A stretch of DNA of 64,000 nucleotides from Achromobacter ruhlandii (GCF_902859695.1 NZ_CADIJL010000001.1:124001-188000); one strand, 5' to 3'. Positions 26,743 through 37,899 are shown, counted from the first letter of the stretch. Notes: generated by a model from the sequence alone, not told the origin. A program made the numbers and translations.

Positions 26743-27185
26743 GGCTTCGGCACCGACCAGGTGCTGACGATATGGGCCAGCGGCTCAGCCGAACCCGCGG
26801 CGGTCAGGGTGACCTCGCCCGCGGACAGGCGGCCCACCTTGAGCAGCCGCGCCTCGGCGTGGATCGCGCCGGCCGGGCTCTTGCGCAGGAAGTTGATGGT
26901 CAGGCTGGCGGTCACCGCGTGGGCCTGGCCGGTGGCGCCGACCACGGCCGCGTACATGGCCAGGTCGGCCAGCCCCATCAGCATCGGGCCGGCGACGATG
27001 CCGCCGAGCCGCTGGTGGCTGTCGCGCGCGGGCAGCACGGCCAGCGCGGTGCCGCGGCCGATGCGCTCCACTTCGATTCCCAGCAGTAGCGAAAACGGAT
27101 GCTGCTCGGCCAGCAGCTGGCGGAAATCGGCCAGGCTGATCAGCGGCGCGTCGGTGTCGGCGCAGGGCAGGGTCGTGGCGGTCAT
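26739..27185 (-). CDS. PaaI-type hotdog thioesterase
   Basis: Hotdog-fold protein of 148 residues, similar to PaaI/YdiI acyl-CoA thioesterases. The core pattern is seen as HQRLGGIVAGPMLMGLADLAMYAAV followed by HAVTASLTINFLRKSPAGAIHAEARLLKVGR. The usual HGG..a..aD pattern is altered to LGGIVAGPMLMGLAD, with Asp retained. The ATG at 27185 overlaps the TetR stop as ATGA; a longer frame to 27377 has no support. It is cytoplasmic and sits in a regulator-thioesterase-Rossmann operon; substrate unknown. Confidence 0.82.
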   Translation of the reverse strand: MTATTLPCADTDAPLISLADFRQLLAEQHPFSLLLGIEVERIGRGTALAVLPARDSHQRLGGIVAGPMLMGLADLAMYAAVVGATGQAHAVTASLTINFLRKSPAGAIHAEARLLKVGRLSAGEVTLTAAGSAEPLAHIVSTWSVPKP

Positions 27186-27796
27186 CGTTGTTCCAGCGCG
27201 TGGCAGTAGTGATCCAACAGGACGTCGGCCTGCTGGCCCAGGGATTTCAGGCGGCGGGTGTGCAACAGCAACAGCAGCCCGATCAGATAGGTGAAGACAT
27301 TCATCTGCTCGACCCGCGCGGTCTCGGCCGTCCAGGGCTTGGTGCGGACCAGGGCCTGGCCGAGCACGTCGACGCACTGCCGCAGCCGGCCGTTGAGCCG
27401 CTCGTCCATGTCGCGCCCCAGCCCGCGCGGCCCCAGCCCCTGGAACAGGTACAGCCCCAGCGAGAAATCGGTGCGGCGCTCGGCGTAGTAGCCGAAAAAG
27501 GCCAGGATGGCCTGGCGCGCGGCCGACTCGGGGGCGCCGCCAGAGGTCGCGCCCAGCAGGTGGCTGTGCAGGCGCTGCAGCGATTCGTCCAGCAGGGCGC
27601 CGTACAACGCCTCCTTGCCCGCGAACCAGGGGTAGATCGCGCCGGTGGTGCAGCCGGCCTCCTTGGCGATGGCGCGCAGCGTGGTTTTTTCCAGCCCGTC
27701 GCGCTCGAATACCCGCTGGGCGGCGTCCAGGATCATTTGCCGGCGCAGCGCGCTCAGGCGTTCGTTGCGGTCGCTGCGAGGAGTGACGGTGGCCAT
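27182..27796 (-). CDS. TetR-family transcriptional regulator (204 aa)
   Basis: TetR-type repressor. The helix-turn-helix is clear (RRQMILDAAQRVFERDGLEKTTLRAIAKEAGCTTGAIYPWFAGKEALYGALL, about residues 15-65 of the ATG-started form). An in-frame TTG at 27811 could add five residues; ATG at 27796 is preferred. It is the first gene of a coupled operon with the thioesterase and Rossmann protein. A near-perfect 15-base palindrome lies 30 bases upstream of the start, consistent with autoregulation. Confidence 0.85.
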   Translation of the reverse strand: MATVTPRSDRNERLSALRRQMILDAAQRVFERDGLEKTTLRAIAKEAGCTTGAIYPWFAGKEALYGALLDESLQRLHSHLLGATSGGAPESAARQAILAFFGYYAERRTDFSLGLYLFQGLGPRGLGRDMDERLNGRLRQCVDVLGQALVRTKPWTAETARVEQMNVFTYLIGLLLLLHTRRLKSLGQQADVLLDHYCHALEQR

Positions 27797-28239
27797 GGGT
27801 AGGGAAGCCAATGAGTGACTACGTTGCGAAATAATATCGCTGCTTTATTTAAATAACAACGTTATCCAAGCTGACGGTGTCAACGTGGGGAGGCGCGTCC
27901 GGACAATCTCGGGAGCAGCCCCGCCGAGGAGGTTATTCAGTCTGGAAAGGCATATGAAAGAAACCCGGCGCCATCCCTTCAATTATTAGGGCCAGGGCTG
28001 AAAGTCGCATGGATACGTGGTCATTCGCAAAACGCAGGGTTAGCCCTATGGGGAGTTGGTCTGATGTTGCAATATCCCAACAGGGCTGTCGCAAACCTGC
28101 ACTTTTCTGGTGTCGACCATAGCCAGCCCCCCTGATTTTTGATGCAATAGCGTCAACTTCCCTTCGCGGAGTTAGGGGGGCGGCAGGCTGGTTTGCTGGA
28201 TTGCTGCTCTTGTCACTCAAATCAACGGAGATTTCTTAA
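27797..28239. other. 443-base intergenic region between TetR operon and porin
   Basis: No convincing gene. The left end has the AT-rich operator island (27826-27870). The right end must hold the porin promoter; GGAG at 28227-28230 is the porin ribosome-binding site. The middle encodes an open frame of 95 codons on the minus strand (27933-28220) without a ribosome-binding site or recognisable domain, judged spurious. Confidence 0.6.
27826..27840. promoter_or_regulatory. Palindrome upstream of the TetR-thioesterase operon, candidate operator
   Basis: GCGAAATAATATCGC is a 15-base dyad with one mismatched pair, in an AT-rich island. A second shorter dyad, ATAACAACGTTAT, lies at 27853-27865. Both precede the TetR gene on the minus strand. 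Confidence 0.45.
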
Positions 28240-29403
28240 ATGAAAAAGACTCTGCTCGCTGCCGCCCTGCTCGCCGGTTTCGCCGGTGTCGCCCAGGCAG
28301 AAACGTCTGTCACCCTGTACGGCATCATCGACACGGGTATCGGCTACAACAAGATCAGCGGTGCTGGCGATGCCAAGAACGGCAGCAAGATCGGCATGAT
28401 CAACGGCGTCCAGAACGGTTCGCGCTGGGGTCTGCGTGGCTCGGAAGATCTGGGTGACGGCCTGCGCGCTGTTTTCCAACTGGAATCGGGTTTCGACTCG
28501 GGTAACGGCAAGTCGGGCCAAAACGGCCGTCTGTTCGGCCGTCAAGCCACCGTCGGTCTGGCCAGCGACAGCTGGGGTCAACTGGACTTCGGTCGCCAAA
28601 CCAACATCGCGTCGAAGTACTTCGGCTCGATCGATCCGTTCGGCGCCGGCTTCAACGTCGCCAACATCGGTACCGGCATGAGCGCTGCCAACACGCAACG
28701 CTACGACAACATGGTCATGTACCAAACCCCGTCGTTCAGCGGCTTCCAGTTCGGCGTTGGCTACTCGTTCAGCGCTGACGAAGGCAATGCCGACAGCTCG
28801 ACCAAGGCTGACCCGACTCGCGTTGGCTTCAAGACCGCCGACAACGTCCGTGCCATCACGACCGGCCTGCGCTACGTCAATGGTCCCCTGAACGTCGCTC
28901 TGTCGTACGACCAGCTGAACGCTTCGCACAACCAAGCTCAAGGTGAAGTCGACGCGACGCCCCGTTCGTACATGATCGGCGGTTCGTATGACTTCGAAGT
29001 GGTCAAGCTGGCCCTGGCCTACGCTCGCACCACCGACGGCTGGTTCGCCACGTCCAACCCGGCCGGCGCTTCGGGCTCGATTACCGTTGACGGTACGTCG
29101 CGCAAGCTGGGCTTCGGTGCCAACCAGTTCGCTGATGGCTTCAAGGCCAACTCCTACCTGCTGGGTCTGTCGGCTCCGATCGGCGGCGCTTCGAGCCTGT
29201 TCGGTTCGTGGCAGCGCGTTGACCCGTCGAACAACAAGCTGACTGGCGACGATGCCACGATGAACGTGTTCTCGGCCGGCTACACCTACGACCTGTCCAA
29301 GCGTACCAACCTGTACGCCTACGGTTCGTACTCGAAGAACTACGCGTTCAACGACGGCGTCAAGGCGACCGCTGTTGGCGTGGGCCTGCGTCACCGCTTC
29401 TAA
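28240..29403 (+). CDS. Major outer-membrane porin (Bordetella/Burkholderia type)
   Basis: Trimeric general-diffusion porin of 387 residues. The signal peptide MKKTLLAAALLAGFAGVAQA is cleaved before ETSVTLYGIIDTGIGY, the classic betaproteobacterial porin opening. Alternating beta strands continue to a C-terminal GVGLRHRF, ending in Phe as required for outer-membrane assembly. Codon use differs from neighbours: many GCT, GGT, CGT and TCG codons, a sign of very high expression. GGAG nine bases upstream sets the start. It has its own terminator before the nuo operon. The same porin-nuo order occurs in Bordetella, from memory. Confidence 0.94.
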   Translation: MKKTLLAAALLAGFAGVAQAETSVTLYGIIDTGIGYNKISGAGDAKNGSKIGMINGVQNGSRWGLRGSEDLGDGLRAVFQLESGFDSGNGKSGQNGRLFGRQATVGLASDSWGQLDFGRQTNIASKYFGSIDPFGAGFNVANIGTGMSAANTQRYDNMVMYQTPSFSGFQFGVGYSFSADEGNADSSTKADPTRVGFKTADNVRAITTGLRYVNGPLNVALSYDQLNASHNQAQGEVDATPRSYMIGGSYDFEVVKLALAYARTTDGWFATSNPAGASGSITVDGTSRKLGFGANQFADGFKANSYLLGLSAPIGGASSLFGSWQRVDPSNNKLTGDDATMNVFSAGYTYDLSKRTNLYAYGSYSKNYAFNDGVKATAVGVGLRHRF

Positions 29404-29442
29404 TCGAAAGCAGGGCGCAAGTCCTGCCTAGATTCTTAGTGC

Positions 29443-29466
29443 ATGAGCGGGCTTCGGCCCGCTCAT
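29443..29466. repeat. Ten-base perfect hairpin after the porin gene
   Basis: ATGAGCGGGC / GCCCGCTCAT with a TTCG tetraloop. It lies four bases before the terminator hairpin and probably stabilises the porin mRNA 3' end. Confidence 0.7.
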
Positions 29467-29469
29467 ATG

Positions 29470-29493
29470 AAACCACCCTTCGGGGTGGTTTTT
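29470..29493 (+). terminator. Rho-independent terminator of the porin gene
   Basis: AAACCACCC / GGGTGGTTT stem with a TTCG loop and a following T-rich tail, 66 bases after the stop codon. Confidence 0.9.
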
Positions 29494-29691
29494 GTTTGCG
29501 GTCAGTCTGTTTTTTTACGGTAATTCGCGACCGCTGTGCGGGCGTTTTGCCCTGCCGGCGCGCCATATCGGCGCGCGTGGCGGTAAGCTTGCGGGTCCCC
29601 TTTGAATACTGCGATTGTTCCACTGGAGAAATGCAGTCTTTCACCCGCTGTTCACGCTACAGAGTTCAGCCGGAAGTAACCGCGCGAATGC

Positions 29692-29697
29692 TACAAT
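29692..29697 (+). promoter_or_regulatory. Candidate -10 box of the nuo operon
   Basis: TACAAT matches consensus at five of six positions and would start transcription about 25 bases before nuoA. No convincing -35 is seen at normal spacing, so an activator-dependent promoter or another site is possible. Confidence 0.35.
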
Positions 29698-29728
29698 CCT
29701 AAGGTTTGCGCATTTGACGGACGCCTGA

Positions 29729-30088
29729 ATGAACCTGCAACAGTATTTCCCCGTCCTGCTGTTTATCGTAGTGGCCACCCTTATCGGGTTCGCGCTTCTG
29801 ACGGCCGGCTCCCTCCTTGGCCCGCGGCGTCCCTACGCCGAGAAGCTATCCCCCTATGAGTGCGGCTTCGAAGCGTTCGAAGACGCGCGCATGAAGTTTG
29901 ACGTGCGCTACTACCTGGTGGCGATTCTGTTCATTCTTTTCGACCTGGAAATCGCGTTCCTGTTCCCGTGGGCCATCGCCCAAGGTACGGTCGGGCTCGT
30001 CGGCTTCTGGACGGTCATGGTTTTCCTCGCCGTGTTGACCGTCGGCTTCATCTACGAATGGAAAAAGGGCGCGCTGGACTGGGAATGA
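29729..30088 (+). CDS. nuoA: NADH:quinone oxidoreductase subunit A
   Basis: Small membrane subunit of respiratory complex I, 119 residues with three helices. The loop [36 protein letters not shown] is the family signature; its cysteine (YECG) is the residue that reports active/deactive transition in mitochondrial ND3. It is first of fourteen nuo genes in standard order, so this marks the operon start. Confidence 0.97.
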   Translation: MNLQQYFPVLLFIVVATLIGFALLTAGSLLGPRRPYAEKLSPYECGFEAFEDARMKFDVRYYLVAILFILFDLEIAFLFPWAIAQGTVGLVGFWTVMVFLAVLTVGFIYEWKKGALDWE

Positions 30089-30130
30089 CCCGCCGGGTTA
30101 TTTCATCACCGCACGCTATCAGAGACGAAT

Positions 30131-30607
30131 ATGGCTATAGACGGCATTCTCAAGCAAGGGTTCATCACAACCAGCGCCGATAAGTTCCTTAACTGGGCGA
30201 AAACCGGCTCCATGTGGCCCATGACCTTCGGCCTGGCCTGTTGCGCGGTCGAGATGATGCACGCGGGCGCGGCCCGCTACGACCTAGACCAGTTCGGCAT
30301 CATCTTCCGCCCCAGCCCGCGTCAGTCCGACCTGATGATCGTCGCCGGCACGCTGTGCAACAAGATGGCGCCGGCGCTGCGCAAGGTCTACGACCAGATG
30401 CCCGAACCGCGTTGGGTGGTGTCGATGGGCTCCTGTGCCAACGGTGGCGGTTACTACCACTACTCGTATTCCGTGGTGCGCGGCTGCGATCGCATCGTAC
30501 CGGTAGACGTCTACGTGCCGGGCTGCCCGCCCACGGCCGAGGCGCTGGTCTACGGCTTGCTGCAGATGCAGAACAAGATCCGTCTGACCAACACGATTGC
30601 GCGCTGA
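30131..30607 (+). CDS. nuoB: NADH:quinone oxidoreductase subunit B (PSST)
   Basis: Peripheral-arm subunit of 158 residues that carries iron-sulfur cluster N2, the final electron donor to quinone. The cluster-binding cysteines are seen in [32 protein letters not shown] and [11 protein letters not shown]. It follows nuoA by 42 bases. Confidence 0.97.
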   Translation: MAIDGILKQGFITTSADKFLNWAKTGSMWPMTFGLACCAVEMMHAGAARYDLDQFGIIFRPSPRQSDLMIVAGTLCNKMAPALRKVYDQMPEPRWVVSMGSCANGGGYYHYSYSVVRGCDRIVPVDVYVPGCPPTAEALVYGLLQMQNKIRLTNTIAR

Positions 30608-30689
30608 GTTTGCGCTCCGGTCCGCGGCCGCCGCAAACGCCGCCGCAGGACCCCGCGAAACAGCGTATCGGTTCACCTAAGCGTACAAG

Positions 30690-31316
30690 ATGATGACCAG
30701 GCTCGAAACCCTGAAAAACAATTTGCAGACCACCCTCGGCGCGGACATCGCGCTGACCGAGGCGCTGGGCGAGCTGACGCTCGAAGTGCCCGCGGAGCAG
30801 TGGTTCTCCGTCTGCAACAAGCTGCGCACCGAAGCCGGCCTGCGCTTCGAAATCTGTATCGACCTCTGTGGCGTCGACTACCTCACCTGGGGCAACGGCA
30901 CGCGCCAGCTGCCCGAGGAAACCAACGCCAAGGTGCACCGCGCGCGTTTCGCCGTGGTCGCGCACCTGCTGTCGGTCGAGAACAACTGGCGCCTGCGCGT
31001 GCGCACCTGGGCGCCGGACGACGAGTTCCCGATGGTCGCCTCGCTGATGGACTGCTGGCCGGCCGTGGGCTGGTTCGAGCGCGAGGCGTTCGACCTGTAC
31101 GGCATCGTCTTCGAAGGCCACCCGGACCTGCGCCGCATCCTGACCGACTACGGCTTCATCGGCCACCCGTTCCGCAAGGACTTCCCGCTCTCCGGCACCG
31201 TCGAAATGCGCTACGACCCGGAACAGAAGCGCGTCATTTACCAGCCCGTCACGATCGACCCGCGCGAGATCACGCCGCGCGTGGTGCGCGAAGACACCTA
31301 CGGCTTGGGACGTTGA
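30690..31316 (+). CDS. nuoC: NADH:quinone oxidoreductase subunit C
   Basis: Peripheral connecting subunit (30 kDa homologue) of 208 residues, not fused to nuoD as it is in E. coli. Signature [27 protein letters not shown] with [11 protein letters not shown] follows. Two adjacent ATG codons (30690, 30693) are possible starts. It ends three bases before nuoD. Confidence 0.96.
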   Translation: MMTRLETLKNNLQTTLGADIALTEALGELTLEVPAEQWFSVCNKLRTEAGLRFEICIDLCGVDYLTWGNGTRQLPEETNAKVHRARFAVVAHLLSVENNWRLRVRTWAPDDEFPMVASLMDCWPAVGWFEREAFDLYGIVFEGHPDLRRILTDYGFIGHPFRKDFPLSGTVEMRYDPEQKRVIYQPVTIDPREITPRVVREDTYGLGR

Positions 31317-31319
31317 ATC

Positions 31320-32576
31320 ATGGCAGAAATCAAGAACTACACGCTCAACTTCGGCCCGCAGCACCCGGCCGCCCACGGCGTGCTGCGCCTGGTGCTCGAG
31401 CTGGACGGCGAAGTCATCCAGCGCGCCGACCCGCACATCGGCCTGCTGCACCGCGCCACTGAAAAGCTGGCCGAGCACAAGACCTACATCCAGGCGCTGC
31501 CGTACATGGACCGCCTGGACTACGTGTCCATGATGTGCAACGAGCACGCCTACGTCATGGCCATCGAGAAGCTGCTGGGCGTCGAAGCCCCGCTGCGCGC
31601 GCAATACATCCGCGTCATGTTCGACGAGATCACGCGCCTCCTGAACCACCTGATGTCGCTGGGTTCGCACGCGCTCGACGTGGGCGCCATGGCCGTGTTC
31701 CTGTATGCCTTCCGTGAACGCGAAGACCTGATGGACTGCTATGAAGCGGTCTCGGGCGCCCGCATGCACGCGGCCTACTATCGTCCGGGCGGCGTCTACC
31801 GCGACCTGCCGGACACCATGCCGCAGTACGGCGACACCAGCAAGTATCGCGGCGAGAAGGAAGTGCGCGCCATGAACGACGCGCGTTCGGGCTCGCTGCT
31901 GGACTTCATCGAAGACTTCACCAACCGCTTCCCCGCCTGCGTCGACGAGTACGAAACCCTGCTCACCGACAACCGCATCTGGAAGCAGCGCCTGGTCGGC
32001 ATCGGCGTGGTCGATCCCGACCGCGCCAAGGCGCTGGGTTTCACCGGCCCGATGCTGCGTGGCTCGGGCGTGGCCTGGGACCTGCGCAAGATGCAGCCCT
32101 ACGAAGTCTACGACCTGCTCGATTTCGACATCCCCGTCGGCGTCAACGGCGACTGCTACGACCGCTACCTGGTCCGCATCGCCGAAATGCGCGAGAGCAA
32201 CCGCATCATCCGCCAGTGCGTGGAATGGCTGCGCAACAACCCGGGCCCGGTCATGATCGAGAACCACAAGATCGCCCCGCCCAAGCGCACCGCCATGAAG
32301 ACCAACATGGAAGAGCTGATCCATCACTTCAAGCTCTTCACCGAAGGTTTCCACGTGCCCCCGGGTGAAGCGTTCGCCTCGGTGGAGCACCCCAAGGGCG
32401 AGTTCGGCATCTACCTGGTGTCGGACGGTGCCAACAAGCCGTACCGCCTGAAGATTCGGGCCCCCGGCTTCGCCCACCTGCAATCGCTGGACGAAATGTC
32501 GCGCGGTCACATGATCGCCGACGCCGTCACCATCATTGGTACGCAGGACATCGTTTTCGGCGAGATCGATCGCTGA
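31320..32576 (+). CDS. nuoD: NADH:quinone oxidoreductase subunit D
   Basis: Quinone-site subunit (49 kDa homologue) of 418 residues. The N-terminal [22 protein letters not shown] loop, with the quinone-binding His, and the C-terminal [39 protein letters not shown] are intact. It is related to NiFe-hydrogenase large subunits but lacks their metal-site cysteines. Confidence 0.97.
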   Translation: MAEIKNYTLNFGPQHPAAHGVLRLVLELDGEVIQRADPHIGLLHRATEKLAEHKTYIQALPYMDRLDYVSMMCNEHAYVMAIEKLLGVEAPLRAQYIRVMFDEITRLLNHLMSLGSHALDVGAMAVFLYAFREREDLMDCYEAVSGARMHAAYYRPGGVYRDLPDTMPQYGDTSKYRGEKEVRAMNDARSGSLLDFIEDFTNRFPACVDEYETLLTDNRIWKQRLVGIGVVDPDRAKALGFTGPMLRGSGVAWDLRKMQPYEVYDLLDFDIPVGVNGDCYDRYLVRIAEMRESNRIIRQCVEWLRNNPGPVMIENHKIAPPKRTAMKTNMEELIHHFKLFTEGFHVPPGEAFASVEHPKGEFGIYLVSDGANKPYRLKIRAPGFAHLQSLDEMSRGHMIADAVTIIGTQDIVFGEIDR

Positions 32577-32624
32577 TCCGCCCAGAACCGTCACGAGCAC
32601 GCCCGCATAACCCGGATTCAAACT

Positions 32625-33119
32625 ATGCTGCTTTCCGAACAGGCCTACCAGAAAATCGACCGAGAACTCGCCAAGTTCCCGGCCGACCAGCGGCAGTCCG
32701 CCATCATGGCCTCTCTTGCCATCGCGCAGGAAGAGAAGGGCTGGTTGGCTACCGACATCATCGAAGATGTGGCCAACTACATCGGCGTCCCGCCCATCGC
32801 GGTCCAGGAAGTCGCCACCTTCTACAACATGTTCGACGTCAAGCCCGTCGGCAAGACCAAGATCGCGGTCTGCACCAACCTGCCCTGTGCCTTGCGCGAC
32901 GGCGAACGCGCCGGCGACTACCTCAAGCGCAAGCTGGGCGTGGACTACCGCGAAACCACCGCTGACGGCCAGTTCACCCTGGTCGAGGGCGAGTGCATGG
33001 GCGCCTGCGGCGATTCCCCCGTGCTGATCGTGAACAACAAGCATATGTGCGTGCGCATGACCGAAGAGAAGCTGGACGCGCTGGTCGCGGCCCTCAAGGC
33101 GCAAGGAGAGTCGGCATGA
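32625..33119 (+). CDS. nuoE: NADH:quinone oxidoreductase subunit E
   Basis: Thioredoxin-like 24 kDa homologue of 164 residues that binds the [2Fe-2S] cluster N1a. Ligands are C83 and C88 (CTNLPC) and C124 and C128 (CMGAC). The stop overlaps the nuoF start by ATGA. Confidence 0.97.
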   Translation: MLLSEQAYQKIDRELAKFPADQRQSAIMASLAIAQEEKGWLATDIIEDVANYIGVPPIAVQEVATFYNMFDVKPVGKTKIAVCTNLPCALRDGERAGDYLKRKLGVDYRETTADGQFTLVEGECMGACGDSPVLIVNNKHMCVRMTEEKLDALVAALKAQGESA

Positions 33120-34483
33120 ACGCGCCCGACATCTACAAGCAGTTCGCGCAGGGCCTGGAGCCCAACCCGCTGAACGACCTGTCCAACTCGATGTGCCTGC
33201 ACGGCCGCCACATCAAGCCGCAGATCATGGCCGACGTCGACGGCGCCAACTGGCGCCTGGCCGACTACGTCAAGCGCGGCGGCTACGAAGCCCTGCGCAA
33301 GATCCTCACCACCGGCATGAAGCCGGAAGACGTCATCGCCGAAGTCAAGGCGTCGGGCCTGCGCGGCCGCGGCGGCGCGGGCTTCCCGACCGGCCTGAAG
33401 TGGAGCTTCATGCCGCGCGCCTTCCCGGGCCAGAAGTACCTCGTCTGCAACTCGGACGAAGGCGAGCCCGGCACGTTCAAGGATCGCGACATCCTGCGCT
33501 TCAACCCGCACATCGTGATCGAAGGCATGGCGATCGCCGCCTACGCGATGGGCATCAGCGTAGGCTACAACTACATCCACGGTGAAATCTTCGAAGTCTA
33601 CGAGCGCTTCGAAGAGGCCCTGGAAGAGGCGCGCGCCGCCGGCTTCCTGGGCGACAAGATTCTGGGTTCGGAATTCAACTTCCAGCTGCACGCGTTCCAC
33701 GGCTACGGCGCCTACATCTGTGGCGAGGAAACCGCGCTGCTGGAATCGCTGGAAGGCAAGAAGGGCCAGCCGCGCTTCAAGCCGCCGTTCCCGGCCAGCT
33801 TCGGCCTGTACGGCAAGCCCACCACCATCAACAACACCGAAACCTTCGCGGCGGTGCCCTGGATCATCCGCAACAGCGGCCAGGCCTACCTCGAAGTCGG
33901 CAAGCCCAACAACGGCGGCACCAAGCTGTTCTCGATCACCGGCGACGTCGAGCGTCCCGGCAACTACGAGATCCCGCTGGGCACCCCGTTCTCGACCCTG
34001 CTGGAACTGGCGGGCGGCATGCGCGGCGGCAAGAAGCTCAAGGCCGTGATCCCCGGCGGTTCGAGCGCCCCGGTGCTGCCGGCCGACATCATGATGGAAA
34101 CCACGATGGACTACGACGCCATCGCCAAGGCGGGTTCCATGCTGGGTTCGGGCGCGGTGATCGTCATGGACGAGACGCGCTGCATGGTCAAGTCGCTGCT
34201 GCGCCTGTCGTATTTCTATTTCGAGGAAAGCTGCGGCCAGTGCACGCCGTGCCGCGAAGGCACCGGCTGGCTGTACCGCATGGTGCATCGCATCGAGAAC
34301 GGCCACGGCCGTCCGGAAGATCTGGACATGCTGGACAACGTGGCCGGCAACATCATGGGCCGCACCATCTGCGCCCTGGGTGACGCCGCCGCCATGCCCG
34401 TGCGTGGCTTCCTCAAGCATTTTCGCGACGAATTCGCGCACCACATCGAGCACAAGTCGTGTGTGGTTCCGCAATATCTGTAG
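33116..34483 (+). CDS. nuoF: NADH:quinone oxidoreductase subunit F
   Basis: NADH-oxidising flavoprotein (51 kDa homologue), about 455 residues. The glycine-rich nucleotide loop [16 protein letters not shown], the FMN region [15 protein letters not shown] and the [4Fe-4S] N3 ligands C373, C376, C379 (SCGQCTPC) with C419 are all present. GTG/ATG alternatives upstream would overlap nuoE; ATG at 33116, preceded by AAGGAGAG, is the start. Confidence 0.97.
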   Translation: MNAPDIYKQFAQGLEPNPLNDLSNSMCLHGRHIKPQIMADVDGANWRLADYVKRGGYEALRKILTTGMKPEDVIAEVKASGLRGRGGAGFPTGLKWSFMPRAFPGQKYLVCNSDEGEPGTFKDRDILRFNPHIVIEGMAIAAYAMGISVGYNYIHGEIFEVYERFEEALEEARAAGFLGDKILGSEFNFQLHAFHGYGAYICGEETALLESLEGKKGQPRFKPPFPASFGLYGKPTTINNTETFAAVPWIIRNSGQAYLEVGKPNNGGTKLFSITGDVERPGNYEIPLGTPFSTLLELAGGMRGGKKLKAVIPGGSSAPVLPADIMMETTMDYDAIAKAGSMLGSGAVIVMDETRCMVKSLLRLSYFYFEESCGQCTPCREGTGWLYRMVHRIENGHGRPEDLDMLDNVAGNIMGRTICALGDAAAMPVRGFLKHFRDEFAHHIEHKSCVVPQYL

Positions 34484-34498
34484 GTCTCAGGAACAGCA

Positions 34499-36826
34499 AT
34501 GGTTGAACTAACCGTCGACGGCAATACGGTAGAAGTGCCCGAGGGCAGCATGGTGATGCATGCGGCCCAGAAAGTCGGGCTTTACGTGCCGCATTTCTGC
34601 TACCACAAGAAACTGTCCATCGCGGCCAACTGCCGCATGTGCCTGGTCGAAGTGGAAAAGGCGCCCAAGGCGCTGCCCGCCTGCGCCACCCCCGTGACGA
34701 ACGGCATGGTCGTGCACACCTGCTCCGAGAAGGCTCGCGCCGCTCAGAAGTCGGTGATGGAATTCTTGCTCATCAATCACCCGCTCGACTGCCCGATCTG
34801 CGATCAGGGCGGCGAATGCCAGCTGCAGGACCTGGCCGTGGGCTACGGCGGCTCTTCCTCGCGTTACCAGGAAGAAAAGCGCGTGGTGTTCCACAAGGAC
34901 CTGGGCCCGCTGGTTTCCGCCGAGGAAATGAGCCGCTGCATCCACTGCACCCGCTGCGTGCGCTTCGGCCAGGAAATCGCCGGCGTCATGGAACTGGGCA
35001 TGCTGGGCCGTGGCGAGCACTCCGAGATCACCTCGTTCGTGGGCCGCTCGATCGAGTCCGAACTGTCGGGCAACATGATCGACATCTGTCCGGTGGGCGC
35101 GCTGACCTCCAAGCCCTTCCGCTACAGCGCCCGCACCTGGGAACTGGCCCGTCGCCGTTCGGTCAGCCCGCACGACAGCCTGGGCGCCAACCTGGTGGTC
35201 CAGGTCAAGGGCGACCGCGTGATGCGCGTGGTGCCGTTCGAAGACGAAGCCATCAACGAATGCTGGATCAGCGACCGCGACCGCTTCTCGTACGAAGGCC
35301 TGAACAGCGAAGACCGCCTGTCCGCCCCGATGATCAAGGGCGCCGACGGCAAGTGGCAGGAAGCCTCCTGGGCCGACGCCCTGGCCGCCGTGGCCCAAGG
35401 CCTGTCGCGCGTGCGTGACAGCTTCGGCGCCGGCCAGATCGGCGCCCTGGCGTCCGAATACGCCACCACCGAGGAATACGCGCTGCTGGGCCGCCTGGTC
35501 CGCGCGCTGGGTTCCGAGAACATCGATTTCCGCCTGCGCCAGACCGACCCGGCCTTCGACGCCGCGCTGACCGGCGCGCCGTGGCTGGGCATGCCGATCG
35601 CCGAACTCGACAACCTGGACCGCGTCCTGGTGGTCGGCTCGTTCCTGCGCAAGGACCACCCGCTGATGGCCCAGCGCCTGCGCCAGGCCGCCAAGCGCGG
35701 CACGCAGATCCTGATGGTCGACAGCGCCGCCGACGATCCCCTGATGCCGGTCGCCGGCCGCCTCACCGTGGCCCCGTCCGAGCTGCCGCGCGCCCTGGCC
35801 GAAGTGGCCGTGGCCCTGGCGCAAGCCAAGCAAGCCGCGGTGCCGGCCGAGTTCGCCTCGGTCACCCCGGGCGAGAACGCCAAGATCATCGCCGCCAGCC
35901 TGGCGTCGGGCGCCAACACCGCCGTGCTGATGGGCAACCTGGCCGTGGCCAGCGCCCAGGCCTCGACCCTGGCCGCCAACGGCCGCGCCGTGGCCGACCT
36001 GGCCGGCGGCAAGTTCGGTTTCCTGACCTCCGGCGGCAACACCGTCGGCGGTTACCTGGCCGGCGCCATCCCGGGCAAGGGCGGCAAGAACGCCGCCGCC
36101 ATGCTGGCCGAGCCGCTCAAGGCCTACGTGGTGCTGCACGCCGAGCCGCTGCTGGATGCCGATAACGGCCAGCAAGCGATTGCCGCGCTGCGCGGCGCGC
36201 AATTCGCCGTGGCCCTGACGCCTTACCGTTCGGCCGCGGCCGAATGGGCCGACGTCATGCTGCCGGTGGCGCCGTTCACCGAAACCTCGGGCACGTTCGT
36301 CAACGCCCAGGGCCTGGCCCAGAGCTTCAAGGGCACGGTCGCGCCGTTCGGCCAGACCCGTCCGGCCTGGAAGGTCCTGCGCGTGCTGGGCAACGTCCTG
36401 CACCTGGCCGGCTTCGATGATGAAACCTCCGAGTCCGTGCGCGATGCCGCGCTGGCCGGCGGCGTCGAAGGCCGCCTGTCCAACGACATCAAGGCCCCGC
36501 TGGGCCTGGGCCAGCCCCTGACCGGGCTGGAGCGCGTCGCCGACGTGCCGATCTACCGTACCGACGCCATGGTGCGCCGCTCGGAGCCGCTGCAGGCCGC
36601 GCCGGCCTCGAAGCTGCCCGCCGCGCGCATGAACGGCAACACGCTGACCAGCCTCGGCCTGACCGCCGGCGTCAAGGTGCGCGTGACGGGCGGGCAGGGC
36701 GCTGTCGAGCTCGAAACCGTGCAGGACGACGCCGTGGCCGATCGCGCCGTGCGCATCGCCGCAGCCTTTGAAAATACCGCAGCCCTGGGTGGCGCATTTG
36801 GTCAACTCAGCGTGGAGCGTGCCTGA
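34499..36826 (+). CDS. nuoG: NADH:quinone oxidoreductase subunit G
   Basis: Iron-sulfur subunit of 775 residues (75 kDa homologue). The N-terminal ferredoxin part shows [18 protein letters not shown], then [10 protein letters not shown] and CIHCTRC-type [4Fe-4S] ligands and [11 protein letters not shown]. The C-terminal two-thirds is the molybdopterin-oxidoreductase-like scaffold, which carries no cofactor in complex I. Length is nearer to mitochondrial-type NuoG than to the 908-residue E. coli protein. It overlaps nuoH by one base (TGATG). Confidence 0.96.
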   Translation: MVELTVDGNTVEVPEGSMVMHAAQKVGLYVPHFCYHKKLSIAANCRMCLVEVEKAPKALPACATPVTNGMVVHTCSEKARAAQKSVMEFLLINHPLDCPICDQGGECQLQDLAVGYGGSSSRYQEEKRVVFHKDLGPLVSAEEMSRCIHCTRCVRFGQEIAGVMELGMLGRGEHSEITSFVGRSIESELSGNMIDICPVGALTSKPFRYSARTWELARRRSVSPHDSLGANLVVQVKGDRVMRVVPFEDEAINECWISDRDRFSYEGLNSEDRLSAPMIKGADGKWQEASWADALAAVAQGLSRVRDSFGAGQIGALASEYATTEEYALLGRLVRALGSENIDFRLRQTDPAFDAALTGAPWLGMPIAELDNLDRVLVVGSFLRKDHPLMAQRLRQAAKRGTQILMVDSAADDPLMPVAGRLTVAPSELPRALAEVAVALAQAKQAAVPAEFASVTPGENAKIIAASLASGANTAVLMGNLAVASAQASTLAANGRAVADLAGGKFGFLTSGGNTVGGYLAGAIPGKGGKNAAAMLAEPLKAYVVLHAEPLLDADNGQQAIAALRGAQFAVALTPYRSAAAEWADVMLPVAPFTETSGTFVNAQGLAQSFKGTVAPFGQTRPAWKVLRVLGNVLHLAGFDDETSESVRDAALAGGVEGRLSNDIKAPLGLGQPLTGLERVADVPIYRTDAMVRRSEPLQAAPASKLPAARMNGNTLTSLGLTAGVKVRVTGGQGAVELETVQDDAVADRAVRIAAAFENTAALGGAFGQLSVERA

Positions 36827-37899
36827 TGGAATGGCTCAATGTTCTTGAAAGCCACGGAACGGCATTGCTCGGTCCGACGGTCTGGATGGTTCTCTGGACG
36901 ATCATCAAGATCGTGGTCATCGCCGTGCCCATCATCCTGTGCGTCGCCTACCTGACGTACTGGGAGCGCAAGATGATCGGCGCCATGCACGTGCGCATGG
37001 GCCCGAACCGCGTCGGTTTCAAGGGGCTGCTGCAGCCGTTCGCCGACGTGTTCAAGCTGCTGACCAAGGAAGTCGTGGTCCCCAGCCAGGCCAACAAGGT
37101 GCTGTTCATCGTGGCTCCCGTGGTCACGCTGATGCCGGCGCTGGCCGCCTGGGCGGTGGTGCCGTTCGGTCCCGACGTGGTCCTGGCCAACGTCAACGCC
37201 GGCCTGCTGTACATCATGGCCATCACGTCGATCGGCGTGTACGGCGTGATCGTCGCCGGCTGGGCCTCGAACTCGAAGTACGCGTTCCTGGGCGCGCTGC
37301 GCGCCTCGGCCCAGATGCTGTCGTATGAACTGGCCATCGGCTTCGTGCTGGTGACGGTGCTGCTGGTGTCCGGCAGTCTGAACATGTCCGAGATCGTGCA
37401 TGTGCAGAACCGCGGCTGGTTCGCCGACAAGGGTCTGACGTTCCTGTCCTGGAACTGGCTGCCGCTCTTGCCGCTGTTCGTGATCTACGTGATCTCGGCC
37501 GTGGCCGAAACCAACCGCCACCCGTTCGACGTGGTGGAAGGCGAATCGGAAATCGTGGCCGGCCACATGGTCGAATACTCGGGCATGGCCTTCGCGCTGT
37601 TCTTCCTGGGCGAATACGCCAACATGATCCTGCTGTCGTGCATGGCGTCGATCATGTTCCTGGGCGGCTGGGCTTCGCCGATCGACATCGCGCCGCTGAC
37701 CTGGATCCCGGGTTGGATCTGGCTCGGTCTCAAGACGTTCGTCGTGGTTTCGTTGTTCGTGTGGTTCCGTGCGTCGTTCCCGCGTTACCGCTACGACCAG
37801 ATCATGCGTTTGGGCTGGAAGATCTTCATCCCGCTGACCGGCGTTTGGCTGGTCGTTGTGGCGATCTGGATGCAGACGCCCTGGAACATTTGGCGCTAA
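36826..37899 (+). CDS. nuoH: NADH:quinone oxidoreductase subunit H
   Basis: Membrane subunit of 357 residues with about eight helices that forms part of the quinone chamber. The signature [38 protein letters not shown] and the loop [28 protein letters not shown] are intact. Confidence 0.97.
   Translation: MEWLNVLESHGTALLGPTVWMVLWTIIKIVVIAVPIILCVAYLTYWERKMIGAMHVRMGPNRVGFKGLLQPFADVFKLLTKEVVVPSQANKVLFIVAPVVTLMPALAAWAVVPFGPDVVLANVNAGLLYIMAITSIGVYGVIVAGWASNSKYAFLGALRASAQMLSYELAIGFVLVTVLLVSGSLNMSEIVHVQNRGWFADKGLTFLSWNWLPLLPLFVIYVISAVAETNRHPFDVVEGESEIVAGHMVEYSGMAFALFFLGEYANMILLSCMASIMFLGGWASPIDIAPLTWIPGWIWLGLKTFVVVSLFVWFRASFPRYRYDQIMRLGWKIFIPLTGVWLVVVAIWMQTPWNIWR

Larger units (their letters stand above)
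29404..29728. other. 325-base region between porin and nuoA
   Basis: It holds the porin mRNA end hairpins (29443-29493) and then the nuo leader. No gene was recognised between 29494 and 29728. A possible -10 box lies at 29692. Confidence 0.6.

Noticed and set aside
27933..28220. 95-codon open frame on the minus strand upstream of the porin
   Set aside because: No ribosome-binding site, no domain, ordinary intergenic composition and overlap with the porin control region.
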